DNA from: Candidatus Hydrogenedentota bacterium
GTDB taxonomy: Bacteria > Hydrogenedentota > Hydrogenedentia > Hydrogenedentales > JAEUWI01
Reading direction: 5' to 3'
DNA: 64,000 nucleotides
Assembly: GCA_019637335.1 (NCBI GenBank)
Contig: JAHBVV010000014.1
Coordinates: 1-64,000, forward strand
Shown: piece after piece, positions 26,058 to 34,995 of the stretch
Numbering within the stretch: position 1 is the stretch's first letter
How the letters are laid out: each line of letters starts with the position of its first letter
Notes under the pieces: model-generated
What the model saw: the letters and a program-made list of their open reading frames with translations, nothing else
Told to the model about the DNA's origin: nothing
Database searches by the model: none
Made by a program: the position numbers and the translations under genes

Positions 26058-26087
26058 CGCGTACCGGGTTCCCTTGCCCGGTACGCG
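26058..26087. terminator. Hairpin between ompH and lpxD
   Basis: An 11-bp perfect stem, CGCGTACCGGG (26058-26068) with CCCGGTACGCG (26077-26087), and an 8-base loop lie between the two genes. Only a weak T-rich stretch follows (GCCTGTTT), so it may attenuate rather than stop transcription. Confidence 0.45.
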
Positions 26088-26137
26088 CTTGCCTGTTTGG
26101 GGCAGGGTGTACTACCGCGGCGGATCGAGGCATCCTC

Positions 26138-27169
26138 ATGAAAATGACCGTAGCTGAGATCGCCGCGCTGGTCGGCGGCACGGTATCGGGGGATCCAACC
26201 GTTGTCATCACGGGCGTAAACGGCGTGGAACAGGCGCGCCCGGGGGAATTGTGTTTCATCCGGAGCAGCCGCTATCTCCCGCTGTTGAATGAATCGTCGG
26301 CATCCGCCGTCTTGATCCAGGAAGCGCCGGCGGGCCTGAAAATTCCCGCGATCGTCGTGGCGTCGCCGGACCAGTGCTTCGCGGTGATCCTGAAGCACTG
26401 CGAATCGAACTCGCTCCGGCATCCGCAGGGCATCCACCCGCGGGCGGTGATACACCCGTCGGCGATTCTCGGCCGGGATGTCGCGGCGGGTCCCTGCGCG
26501 GTGATCGAAGAGAACGCGCGCCTCGACGACGGCGTGGTGGTGTATGCGGGCGCCTATATCGGGCGCAACGTCCGGATTGGGGCCGGGACCGTGGTCTACC
26601 CGAATGTTACAATACGGGAAGAGACGGAGATAGGCCGGGATTGCATCGTTCACGCGGGCGCGACGATCGGGAGCGACGGCTTCGGGTACGCGAACGTGAA
26701 TGGCGAATGGGTCAAGATTCCACAGGTTGGCCGGGTGGTGCTAGGGGATGGCGTGGAGGTGGGATCGGGCACGGCGATAGATCGTGCGACGTTTGGCGAG
26801 ACTCGGATTGGCCGAGGTACGAAAATTGACAACCTGGTCCAGATTGGACACAATGTTCACATAGGCGAACATTGCGCGCTCGCCGGCATGGTCGGCGTTG
26901 CGGGCAGCGCCACGATCGAGGATGCCGTCCAGGTTGGCGCCTCGGCGGGCGTGAAGGGCCACATCACGATTGGCCGCGGCGCCATTGTCGCCGCGCGCGG
27001 CGGCGTAACGCGGTCGGTGGAGCCGGGCGCGATCGTGTCGGGCTTTCCGGCCATCGATCACGAAGAGGAGCGCCGGGTGCTGGTGGCGCAACGGCGGGTC
27101 CCGGAATTGATCCGGCGGGTTAAGTCGCTGGAACGCGCGCTGGACGCATTGAAAGAGCAGCTTCAATGA
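26138..27169 (+). CDS. lpxD: UDP-3-O-acylglucosamine N-acyltransferase LpxD
   Basis: The 343-residue protein has the LpxD N-terminal uridine-binding domain (EIAALVGGTVSGDP, GELCFIRSSRY) and then the left-handed beta helix of hexapeptide repeats (ILGRDVAAGPCAVIEENARL and later repeats). The catalytic histidine lies in QIGHNVHIGEHC. It adds the second 3-hydroxyacyl chain in lipid A synthesis. The start ATG at 26138 is followed by a second ATG six bases on. lpxC-fabZ follows with an ATGA overlap at 27166-27169. Confidence 0.96.
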   Translation: MKMTVAEIAALVGGTVSGDPTVVITGVNGVEQARPGELCFIRSSRYLPLLNESSASAVLIQEAPAGLKIPAIVVASPDQCFAVILKHCESNSLRHPQGIHPRAVIHPSAILGRDVAAGPCAVIEENARLDDGVVVYAGAYIGRNVRIGAGTVVYPNVTIREETEIGRDCIVHAGATIGSDGFGYANVNGEWVKIPQVGRVVLGDGVEVGSGTAIDRATFGETRIGRGTKIDNLVQIGHNVHIGEHCALAGMVGVAGSATIEDAVQVGASAGVKGHITIGRGAIVAARGGVTRSVEPGAIVSGFPAIDHEEERRVLVAQRRVPELIRRVKSLERALDALKEQLQ

Positions 27170-28494
27170 GCAGACAGAAGACGATCAGCAAGCCAGTGTC
27201 CTTTTCGGGAATCGGGCTGCATACGGGTAGCCTTACCACGGTAACGTTCAAGCCCGCCCCGGAAAACGCCGGTATAACGTTTTTTCGCGTGGACCTGGAC
27301 GGTAGCCCGCCGATTCCCGCCAACATCGACAATGTGGTGGACGTTTCGCGCGGCACGACGATCGGAATTGGCGACGCGAAGGTGCACACGGTGGAGCATG
27401 CGCTTGCGGCGATGGTGGGCCTGGGCATCGACAATCTGAACATCGAGCTGGACGCGGAGGAGATCCCGAACGGGGACGGCAGCTCGCTCCCGGTAATGGC
27501 GGCGCTGCAGAAGGCGGGGATTGTCGAGCAGAACGCGGACAAGCAATACATCACGGTGGACCGTCCGGTGTATTACCGGCAGGGGGATGTGACGCTGAGC
27601 ATCCTGCCGTCGGACGAGCTCCGGGTCTCGATGACGATCGCCTACGATCACGTGGCGATCGGGACGCAGTACGCCTCGTACACGATTACGGAAGATACTT
27701 TTACGCGCGAGATCGCGCCGGCGCGCACGTTTTGCTTCCTTCGCGAAGTGAAGATGTTGCAGGAGAAGGGCCTGATCCGGGGCGGGAGCCTGGAGAGCGC
27801 GGTGGTCATCGGGGATGACACCATCCTGAATGACGAATTGCGTTTCCCCGACGAGTTCGTGCGCCACAAGATTCTCGATCTGATTGGCGACATGTACCTG
27901 CTGGGCCGCCCGGTGAAGGGCCACGTGGTGGGGGTCAAGGGGGGCCACGAGAAGAACGTGCTGTTCTCCAAGCAGATCAAGGAGACGATCTCGAACGGGC
28001 ACGACAAGCGCGAGGCGCGCCCGCACCCGGTTTCGAAGATAACGCGCCCGCCGGCTCTGGACGTGAGCAAGATCATGAAGATCCTGCCGCACCGCTACCC
28101 CTTCCTGCTGGTGGATCGGATTCTTTCGTTTGTGCCGATGGAACGCGTGACGGGCATCAAGAACGTGACGGTAAACGAGCCGTTTTTCCAGGGTCACTGG
28201 CCCGAGACCCCGGTGATGCCGGGCGTCATGATTGTCGAAGCGATGGCGCAGGTGAGCGCGGTGTTGATTTTCGGCGATGGCCGGGAGCCGGACGGCAAGC
28301 TGGCGTTTTTCCTGGGGGTGGACAAGGCGAAATTCCGCCGGACGGTAGTGCCGGGCGACCAGCTCATCATCGAATGCGAGATGGTGCGGCGTCGGAAGAA
28401 CGCGTGCAAGGTGGCGGCCAAGGCGCTGGTGGACGGGCGCGTGGCGGCGGAGGCCGTGATGACGTTCGGGCTGATGCCGATGGAGCAGCAGTAG
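27166..28494 (+). CDS. lpxC/fabZ: Bifunctional LpxC-FabZ fusion
   Basis: The 442-residue product joins two enzymes. LpxC (residues 1 to about 280) has the zinc-binding EHALAA histidine, and the GHVVGVKGGHEKN segment with a second histidine pair; it deacetylates UDP-3-O-acyl-GlcNAc, the first committed step of lipid A synthesis. FabZ (about 295-442) has HRYPFLLVDRI and the catalytic GHWPETPVMPGVMIVEAMAQ block, and dehydrates 3-hydroxyacyl-ACP. The fusion is known in Bacteroidetes and some PVC-like groups, where it balances lipid A against phospholipid synthesis. It overlaps lpxD by ATGA. Confidence 0.96.
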   Translation: MSRQKTISKPVSFSGIGLHTGSLTTVTFKPAPENAGITFFRVDLDGSPPIPANIDNVVDVSRGTTIGIGDAKVHTVEHALAAMVGLGIDNLNIELDAEEIPNGDGSSLPVMAALQKAGIVEQNADKQYITVDRPVYYRQGDVTLSILPSDELRVSMTIAYDHVAIGTQYASYTITEDTFTREIAPARTFCFLREVKMLQEKGLIRGGSLESAVVIGDDTILNDELRFPDEFVRHKILDLIGDMYLLGRPVKGHVVGVKGGHEKNVLFSKQIKETISNGHDKREARPHPVSKITRPPALDVSKIMKILPHRYPFLLVDRILSFVPMERVTGIKNVTVNEPFFQGHWPETPVMPGVMIVEAMAQVSAVLIFGDGREPDGKLAFFLGVDKAKFRRTVVPGDQLIIECEMVRRRKNACKVAAKALVDGRVAAEAVMTFGLMPMEQQ

Positions 28495-29120
28495 GCTTCC
28501 GGAAAGCGGCCTGGTATTTTCAGGGTGCAGTTCTGATATTACCACGCCCGAACAGTGGGGGAAGTAAAGAAAAGTCTCGATTTCTGGTAGCACTTTATCC
28601 GTATAAAGTGGCGCCAGCCCATTCTTGTCATGTCGCGAAACTACGACAAGAGCGCGCAAGGCTGGGAGCGCAGGTCGAAGACGCGGCGTAGGAGGGCGTG
28701 CCCGCCTGCAATGCACCGGCGGTGCTTGGCGTGTTTGCAAAATCGGCCCATTTGATCGGGGAGACGATTGGACCCGGACTTCCGCTGTTTAGATTCGCGC
28801 CTCCGGCGCGTTGCGGGCGGGCCGCCCGCGCTCCCATTGGTCCGCACTTCCGTTGCGGCGCGGGATTGTGTCGTCGAGAAATCAAGCCAGCTTCATTCCG
28901 CTATAGAATTACGATTTTTGCAGTGCGCCGGAAACCCACTATGATGCGGGCTTTCAGCCCTGGCCGAAATCGTCGTCATTCTTCCGGGCCTGCGGCCCAG
29001 GCAAAGGGATCCGATAATCTATGAGGGCTGAACGCCCGCTCCATAGCGCTCGTAATTCACCGGTAATATCAGAACTGCACCCTTGTTTTTACCTTCCGGT
29101 CGGGCCGCGCCGCGGATGGC
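28495..29120. other. Non-coding stretch bounded by 22-bp inverted repeats
   Basis: No gene is supported here. The stretch is almost completely filled by the element at 28522-29083 (separate entry), with short palindromes such as GGGCTTTCAGCCC and GGGCCTGCGGCCCAGG inside. The right flank precedes the end of the minus-strand S41 gene. Confidence 0.6.
28522..29083. repeat. 562-bp element with perfect 22-bp inverted ends
   Basis: Bases 28522-28543 and 29062-29083 are perfect reverse complements (arm begins AGGGTGCAGTTCTGATATT). The 518-bp interior is non-coding and rich in smaller palindromes. Size and structure fit a non-autonomous element, but flanking bases give no clear target duplication. 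It could also be a composite of REP-type repeats. Confidence 0.6.
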
Positions 29121-30596
29121 TCAGCCTCCCCCCTCTTCCAACACCGCGGTGGCGCGCTCCAGGACGATATCGCGCCGTTCGCGGTGGATCTCCATCAACG
29201 CGTCGCGATCCAGCACAATGGGGACGTCCGGCGTCACGGCGCCCGCGCCGGCTGCATCGGCTACGCCCCGGGGATTGCCAGCGGCGTCGAGCGAGCGGCG
29301 TGACGGGTAGTAGATGACGTAGCCGCCGGGCAGCGTCAACTCCACGTCGGGGGTGGTGGGCGATCCGTAGGTTGGGGTTTCCCCGACCACCCGCACGTTT
29401 TCGCGGCCCTGCAGGAACGCGGCCATGGACTCGGCGGGCCCCATGGTGTAGCCGTCCACGAGCACGGCCACGGGGCCTTCGAAGGCGGGTGCATGCGGCT
29501 CCACGTATAGCGTCCTCCCCTCATTCGCCTTGAAGGCGGCGGCATCGCCGTCCCAGAACGCGGGGGTCTCGTAGAAGGCGCGTTCCGCGACGAGGGGCGA
29601 CAGGAAGCGCGGGACCAGGGCCGCATCGCCGCCCTGGGTCCCCCGCAGGTCGATCAGCAGCCCGGTCGCGCCGGCGCTGACAGCCGAATTGACGGCATTC
29701 CGGAAATCGCGATGCGGAAATGGGGTGGTCAGCGTGGGCGCGATTGCGGCGACCCGGATGTACCAGGCTCCGCCGTCGAGCGCGCGGCTCATGACGGGGC
29801 TTGCGAATAGATCGAGGGGCGACCATACGGGACGTTGCAGCGCCAGCGTGGCGAAGCCGTCGCTGCGCCGTTCCAGCGTCACGGTCCGGGTGGCGGCGTC
29901 TTCCGGATTCTGGTAGGTGACGCGGCAGACATCGCCCGCCGCGCCGCGCGGGAGCCAGGTCAGTTGTTGTTCCCGGCGCATGAAAGGGGTCGCCGCGGGG
30001 GCCTCGGACCAGCGGATGCTGGTTTCGTCCAGGGCGTCGCGCACCGGCTTGTCATTCCACTGATGAATGATGGCGCCGATTTCGATGTCCGCGGCTTCCG
30101 CCGCACTGCCCATCAACACGCTGCCCACCATGACCGTTCCGCCGGGCAATTCGGCGAGGGTCAGGCCAACGGTGGCGCCCTCCTCGGCCTCGCGCAGGGC
30201 GTCGTTGGCGTCGATCTGGACATTTCCATCGGGAATTGTGTGGACATAGCGCCGGAGGGCGAGGTACCAGGCGTTTCGGTCACCCGCTTCGTGCGCCGCC
30301 GCGACATCCGCCGCGACCTCGGTGTAGAGCGCGTCCCAGGCGATGCCTTTCTCGGCGGTATAGGCGTATTCGCGGCCAATCCGCTCGTGCATGAGCTGGA
30401 ACGCGCGGGGCCAGGGGCGGCTGCGGAGGTCGTTCTCGGTGCGCAGGATGGCGGGGAGCGGGACGTTGAGCATGGGGACTTCGATGCCGGTGACCGGGAT
30501 ACGCGCGCGGGTGCACGCGCCGAGCACGAGCGGGAGCAGCATGGCGGCGGTGACGGCCAAAGCGGTGTGCGAGGTGTGAGAGCGATTCGACTTCAT
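29121..30596 (-). CDS. S41-family peptidase-like lipoprotein, active-site serine missing
   Basis: The product is 491 residues from the ATG at 30596. The lipobox is LGAC (LVLGACTR), after which a PDZ domain (TVMVGSVLMGSAAEAADIEIG) and the S41/CtpA fold follow (LLIDLRGTQGGDAALVPRFL). In active members a serine follows a T-x-(S)-A-x-E pattern. Here the segment is TMGPAES with Gly386 in the serine place, so proteolysis is unlikely unless another residue substitutes. Predicted role: periplasmic binding or regulatory pseudo-protease. A 69-residue upstream extension seen on the long frame is rejected because it hides the signal sequence. Confidence 0.75.
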   Translation of the reverse strand: MKSNRSHTSHTALAVTAAMLLPLVLGACTRARIPVTGIEVPMLNVPLPAILRTENDLRSRPWPRAFQLMHERIGREYAYTAEKGIAWDALYTEVAADVAAAHEAGDRNAWYLALRRYVHTIPDGNVQIDANDALREAEEGATVGLTLAELPGGTVMVGSVLMGSAAEAADIEIGAIIHQWNDKPVRDALDETSIRWSEAPAATPFMRREQQLTWLPRGAAGDVCRVTYQNPEDAATRTVTLERRSDGFATLALQRPVWSPLDLFASPVMSRALDGGAWYIRVAAIAPTLTTPFPHRDFRNAVNSAVSAGATGLLIDLRGTQGGDAALVPRFLSPLVAERAFYETPAFWDGDAAAFKANEGRTLYVEPHAPAFEGPVAVLVDGYTMGPAESMAAFLQGRENVRVVGETPTYGSPTTPDVELTLPGGYVIYYPSRRSLDAAGNPRGVADAAGAGAVTPDVPIVLDRDALMEIHRERRDIVLERATAVLEEGGG

Positions 30597-31230
30597 GGGA
30601 GGGCACCCTTCTACCGGATTGCGGCCTCGCACGAATGCGGGCCTGCGTTCTTGATGGTTACTGTAACATATTCGGGAGGCGATCCCCAGTGGACGGCCTG
30701 GTTGGTGAGGGTAGGCTTCAAGGCGCAACCGAGTAGAAAGAGAGAGCACCACGAAGGGCACGAAGGACACGAAGAGAAGAAGTCCTGGAACGGATTTTTC
30801 CATGCCAAGTTGCAGGGAGGCGATTCGGGTCAGGGTTCAAGGTTGGTGCGGGCGGGGGATTGGACTTGGAGCCACAAAGAGCACAGAGAACACAAAAGAT
30901 TTGTTTGAACCGAGAATGGACTCCGCGCAGCCTTGGGCCGCGATCTGGAATTCTGACCACGGATTACACGGATTGCACGGATAGAGAAGGAATTCGATGA
31001 GTTCCAACCGCGATTGGTGAGGAATGAAGGCTGGGCCGTCGCGCATTGGGAATCCAAGGCTGCGTTTGTGGCGTTGATGGACAGATTGAACCCGCCGCTC
31101 ACGCTAACTCAGCCTGGAGGGCCAAGCCACGTTGGCGGGCGTTGAATTCCGGCGTAGTTGTCGGGGCTGCGTATGGTATGATACGGGTTTGGCCGCTCGT
31201 CCCCGTCTCGAACTCGCTGAAAGGCTTGTC
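30597..31230. other. Intergenic region with short tandem repeats
   Basis: No gene is supported. The stretch holds 9-bp repeats of several families: CACGAAGGA-type around 30752-30780, CACAAAGAG/CACAGAGAA-type near 30872-30900, and ACGGATTAC-type at about 30957-30986. There is also a copy of a dispersed repeat at 31040-31150 that is also found at 43230-43330. A promoter for the thioredoxin-like gene at 31231 should lie in the right part. Confidence 0.65.
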
Positions 31231-32427
31231 ATGTCCATGTTGAAGCGTTTTATTGTCGCCGTTATCGCCGCCGCGCCCGCTCTGGTTGCGGGAGCGCAGG
31301 AATCCATCTCCGCGCGGGATCGCCTGTTGGAGAGCATGGGCCACATTGCGGGGCTGCCGGCGTACGCGGTGGACATCGCCATGGCGTTTGAAATGGCGGG
31401 CGCTGAGGGGGAGACGAACCGGACGGCAATCACTTCGCATCTTTCGATGGCGGGTGGTGATCGGGCGCGTTTTCGGGTGAATATTGAGGAGGGGGCGATG
31501 GAGCTTTTCTACGCGCCGGATTCGAATTATATCTATCTGGAAACGCAGAACCAGTATGTGGAGGGGGCGGCGTTTGGGGATCGGGAGAAGGCCCTGACGA
31601 TGATGCCGGGGCGGGAGTACCGGACGTCGCAGCTGCTGCTGAGCGCGTACCTTCACAACAGCGGCGGGCTGCTTGACGGGATCGAGACGGTAGCGTTTGC
31701 GGAAAGGGAGGGCGAGGACGGCGTGGACGAGATCCGGGCGGAGAACGAGGATGTGGTGACGCGCTTCTGGATCCGCCAGGGGGATGCGCCGCTCCTTGAG
31801 AAACTGGAGCTCGATCTCTCCCCCATGGTCTCCCGTTCGAACCCGGAGATCACGAAGGCGACCATCACCTACACCTTCGAGAATTGGAATACGGCGCCCG
31901 AATTTGGCGGGGAGCACTTCGCTTTTGTGATCCCGGAGGGCGCGAAGGAATTCAAGCCGGCGAGCCGCCCGGCGGATCCGCTGGAGGGGAAGGCGGCGCC
32001 GGACCTTACGCTGGAATTGCTGGACGGTTCGGGACGCCTGGAACTGTCGAAGCACCGGGGCAAGAACGTGGTGATCCTGGACTTCTGGGCTTCGTGGTGC
32101 GGGCCGTGCCGGATCGGGCTGCCCATCGTGACCGAGGTCGCAGACGCATTCCAGGACCGCGGCGTAGTTCTTTACGCGGTGAACGTGGCGGAAGATCGCC
32201 AGCGCGCGGAGGCGTTTGTTCGCGACACCGGGCTCACGGCTCCGGTGGCGCTGGACGCGAATGGCGTGGCGCAGCGCCTTTACGGGGCCAACAGCATTCC
32301 GAAGACGGTTATCATCGACCGGGAAGGCGTGGTGCGGGAAGTCCACGCCGGGGTGTCGCCGAGTCTGAAATCGGAATTGACGCAGGCGCTCACCGAGCTG
32401 ACGCAGGAGAGCGCCGCGGCGGAATAG
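31231..32427 (+). CDS. TlpA-like thioredoxin with N-terminal DUF2092-type domain
   Basis: The 398-residue exported protein starts at 31231 (AAAGG eight bases upstream) with a signal peptide ending near ALVAGAQ. Residues 25-240 resemble DUF2092, a LolA-like lipid or hydrophobic-ligand fold (FEMAGAEGETNRTAITSHLS, with RFWIRQGDAPLLEKLELD). Residues 250-398 are a TlpA/ResA thioredoxin with the WCGPC pair (W289, C290, C293) and a cis-proline segment NSIPKTVIID. This layout suggests a periplasmic disulfide reductase tied to a lipid-binding sensor. Substrate is unknown. Confidence 0.8.
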   Translation: MSMLKRFIVAVIAAAPALVAGAQESISARDRLLESMGHIAGLPAYAVDIAMAFEMAGAEGETNRTAITSHLSMAGGDRARFRVNIEEGAMELFYAPDSNYIYLETQNQYVEGAAFGDREKALTMMPGREYRTSQLLLSAYLHNSGGLLDGIETVAFAEREGEDGVDEIRAENEDVVTRFWIRQGDAPLLEKLELDLSPMVSRSNPEITKATITYTFENWNTAPEFGGEHFAFVIPEGAKEFKPASRPADPLEGKAAPDLTLELLDGSGRLELSKHRGKNVVILDFWASWCGPCRIGLPIVTEVADAFQDRGVVLYAVNVAEDRQRAEAFVRDTGLTAPVALDANGVAQRLYGANSIPKTVIIDREGVVREVHAGVSPSLKSELTQALTELTQESAAAE

Positions 32428-32452
32428 GCGCGCGATTCGGCCTTGCGTTCGA

Positions 32453-32674
32453 TCAACCGGCGTCCCAGAGCGACAGGAATTCCTCGCCCTCGGCGGGCTG
32501 AAGAATCTCCGGGCGGATGAGGCGTTTCACGATGGGATCCGGGACGCGCGTGATTTCGCCGGTCTCGGGTATGTGGGTGAGCGTGCGCAGGACTTTTTCG
32601 GTGTCGTCGCATTCGTAGTACATCCAGGCGTTGCCCTTGCCGGGGACAATCTGGGATGTCTTGAAGTATTTCAT
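32453..32674 (-). CDS. Small hypothetical protein (73 aa)
   Basis: Starting at 32674 with AAGGAA upstream, this 73-residue product reads MKYFKTSQIVPGKGNAWMYY onward. It has an aromatic N-terminal strand, acidic centre (YECDDTEKVLRTLTHI) and no transmembrane segment. It resembles small YwqJ/DUF6881-type proteins only faintly. It lies between the antiporter gene and the convergent thioredoxin gene on the minus strand, likely the last gene of that unit. Confidence 0.45.
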   Translation of the reverse strand: MKYFKTSQIVPGKGNAWMYYECDDTEKVLRTLTHIPETGEITRVPDPIVKRLIRPEILQPAEGEEFLSLWDAG

Positions 32675-32711
32675 GGGGTGATTCCTTTCGAATTCTCTGG
32701 AAGTGGGCCGG

Positions 32712-34727
32712 TCAAAACGCCGGGCCGTCTTGGTTTTCGGCATCCGTGACTTCGGGGCCGCTCAAGCAGCGGTAGGCCGCGTCGAGTTGCGCGTGGCTGC
32801 CGACCAGCACGAGCACGTCGCCCGTTTGGAGGGTGAAATCGGCCGGGGGGTTGGTGTTGGGCTTCCCGTCGCGCACGACGGCGATAATGGTGACACCGGT
32901 CTCCGCCCGCAGGTTGAGACCGGCAATGGTCCGCCCGGGAGCGACGCTGTCCTCGTCGAGATAGAAGGTCTTTGTCGCGGTAAGGCGGAGCACCTCCATG
33001 AGCTCCCGCATGCGGTCGGGCAGTTCGGCGGCGTCGTCGCGCAGGACCCCGTAGCCGCCGGCGCGGACGGACGCGATCTGCGCCTGGACGATGTTGTCGG
33101 GCACGCGGAATTCGGTCAGCACGGTGGCGAAGAGTTTGATCGACACCTCGAAATCGGCGGGGATGACCGTGGTGGCGCCGGCGCGCATCAGGAGTTCGAG
33201 TTCATCGATGTATTCCGTGCGCACCACAATGGGGATATCGTGCCGCAGCACCCGGACCTGGGCCACCATGCGGCGTGTGGCGATGCGGTCGTTGACGGCG
33301 ATGACAACGGCGCGCGCGTGGCCGAGGCCGGCCTCTTCGAGGATGCGCGCCCGGGTCCCGTCACCCACGACGACGTGCAACCCGGCATCCCGCGCTTCCC
33401 GGGCGAAGGCCCGGTTCATTTCCAGCACGGAGCACGGGATATGGGTGGCGTGCAGCACGCGGGCGAGGTTGCGGCCGTTGACGCCGTAGCCGACGATCAG
33501 GACGTGGCTGTTCCCCTCCTCCCCCCCGCTATCCGCTTCGCTCGCGCCAGCACCGGATCGCCCGATAAGCCGGGTCAGGGAGGTGGCGAGCCCGCCCGAA
33601 ACGGGGAGCAGCAGGGCCCCGGCCATCATGGTGCCCACGATGACGGGAATGAGGCTGTCCATGGCCTCGGCGGACATGAGGTCGGCGGTGTGGGCCTCGC
33701 GGGCCAGCACGTAGCCGAATTCACTGACGGTGCAGAGCCCGATGCCGCCCTGGATGGCGACGCGAAGGGGCCAGCCGGAGATGGCGATGGCGAAGGAGGT
33801 GACGGCGGCCTTCATGACGAGGATGCCGGCGACGGCCGCGACCACGAAGAGGGCATTTTCGGCGACGTAGTCGAGCTGGACGAGCATGCCGAGCGAAATG
33901 AAGAAGAGCGCGTTGAATACGTCGCGGAAGGGTGTAATCTCGGCGACGAGCTGGTGGCGGAGGTCCGCCTGTGCGAGGAGCAGGCCGGCGGCGCAGGCTC
34001 CCAGGGCGGGGGGCCAGTCGATGGCGTGGGCGAAGGCGGCGCCGCCGAAGGCCATGAACACGGCGAAGAGGGTGAGCAGCTCCGGTCCGCCGTATCGCCC
34101 CAGCCCGTCGAGCGCGCGGGGCAGGGCATAGCGGACGGCGGCGACCGCGGCTCCCATGGCGAGAAACCCGAGGCCGGCCTGCACGATGGAGGTAGAGAGG
34201 GAGGCGCCTTCCTCGCGGGTGACGAAGGGGAGCAGGAGCATGAGGCCGATGACGTAGACGTCTTGCAGGAGCAGGTTTCCGGTGCTGATCTGGCCGGCGG
34301 GCGTGCCGACTTCATCGCGGTCGCTCAGGGTTTTGAGGACGATGGCGGTGCTGCTGAGGCTGATGGCCATGCCGAGGAGGATGGCGGGGAGCACGGGCAT
34401 CTGGAAGACGAGCATGGCGCCGGCGGCGAGGAGGGTGGTACCGGCGAGCTGGATGGCGGTGAGCAGGAGGAGGCGGGGCCCGGCCTGCATGAAGGATTCG
34501 GGCGACAGCTCGAGGCCGATAATGAAGAGGAGGAGCACCAGGCCGAACTCGGCGAACACCTCGACCTCTTCTTCACTGACGATCCCGAGCAGGTGGGGGC
34601 CGATGAGTATCCCCGTGAAGAGAAAGCCGAGTATGGAGGGCGCCTTGAGGAATCGGAAACAGAGGGCGGCGACCAGCGCGGTGCCGAAGAGCACGGCGGT
34701 CTGTGAGAGCATGTCCGGGTGGTGCAT
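32712..34727 (-). CDS. CPA2 cation:proton antiporter with RCK domains
   Basis: The 671-residue product has about twelve hydrophobic segments in the first 385 residues, typical of Kef-type CPA2 antiporters (FLKAPSILGFLFTGILIGP, GLVLLLFIIGLELSPE). A TrkA-N/RCK Rossmann domain follows (HVLIVGYGVNGRNLARVL) and then a TrkA-C module near residues 560-660. Such systems exchange K+ or Na+ for H+ and are gated by NAD(H) or thiol adducts. The gene follows the 50-residue protein at 34749 by 21 bases. The ATG at 34727 is preferred; a second in-frame ATG lies 12 bases further in. Confidence 0.88.
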   Translation of the reverse strand: MHHPDMLSQTAVLFGTALVAALCFRFLKAPSILGFLFTGILIGPHLLGIVSEEEVEVFAEFGLVLLLFIIGLELSPESFMQAGPRLLLLTAIQLAGTTLLAAGAMLVFQMPVLPAILLGMAISLSSTAIVLKTLSDRDEVGTPAGQISTGNLLLQDVYVIGLMLLLPFVTREEGASLSTSIVQAGLGFLAMGAAVAAVRYALPRALDGLGRYGGPELLTLFAVFMAFGGAAFAHAIDWPPALGACAAGLLLAQADLRHQLVAEITPFRDVFNALFFISLGMLVQLDYVAENALFVVAAVAGILVMKAAVTSFAIAISGWPLRVAIQGGIGLCTVSEFGYVLAREAHTADLMSAEAMDSLIPVIVGTMMAGALLLPVSGGLATSLTRLIGRSGAGASEADSGGEEGNSHVLIVGYGVNGRNLARVLHATHIPCSVLEMNRAFAREARDAGLHVVVGDGTRARILEEAGLGHARAVVIAVNDRIATRRMVAQVRVLRHDIPIVVRTEYIDELELLMRAGATTVIPADFEVSIKLFATVLTEFRVPDNIVQAQIASVRAGGYGVLRDDAAELPDRMRELMEVLRLTATKTFYLDEDSVAPGRTIAGLNLRAETGVTIIAVVRDGKPNTNPPADFTLQTGDVLVLVGSHAQLDAAYRCLSGPEVTDAENQDGPAF

Positions 34728-34748
34728 TGAGCGCGGGGCCCTTCGGGA

Positions 34749-34901
34749 TCAGCTGGCGCGATCGAGGAGGACGTCAACCTCGTCGCGTATCAGCGCGAGG
34801 ATCTGTTTGCGGTGCTCTTCGGAGACCTTGTAGTGCTGCTTTTCTTCCAGCAGGTCCATGGTGCGCTGCGCGACCTGGTGGGCGAAATCGTGAACTTTCA
34901 T
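34749..34901 (-). CDS. Small helical hypothetical protein (50 aa)
   Basis: From the ATG at 34901, with AAAGGA upstream, the 50-residue product (MKVHDFAHQVAQRTMDLLEE onward) is predicted to be a single charged helix-rich chain with no family match. It lies right after the strong terminator at 34921-34964 and directly before the antiporter gene, so it needs its own promoter and may be co-expressed with the antiporter. Confidence 0.4.
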   Translation of the reverse strand: MKVHDFAHQVAQRTMDLLEEKQHYKVSEEHRKQILALIRDEVDVLLDRAS

Positions 34902-34920
34902 GGGAGTTCCTTTCGAGGCA

Positions 34921-34964
34921 TAAAAACGGGCCATTTGACACGGGTGAGTGTGTCAAATGGCCCG
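34921..34964 (-). terminator. Rho-independent terminator after metK
   Basis: A perfect 15-bp stem, CGGGCCATTTGACAC (34927-34941) with GTGTCAAATGGCCCG (34950-34964), and an 8-base loop are followed on the minus strand by a T-run (TAAAAA on the plus strand at 34921-34926). This is the strongest terminator in the window by eye. Confidence 0.9.
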
Positions 34965-34995
34965 GAAGAAATCAATGCCCGATGGGTGGGAGTGG

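Noticed and set aside
32703-34706. 667-residue plus-strand frame opposite the antiporter gene
   Set aside because: The minus strand encodes a clear Kef-type protein with RCK domains; the plus frame is Gly/Asp/Glu-rich without motifs.
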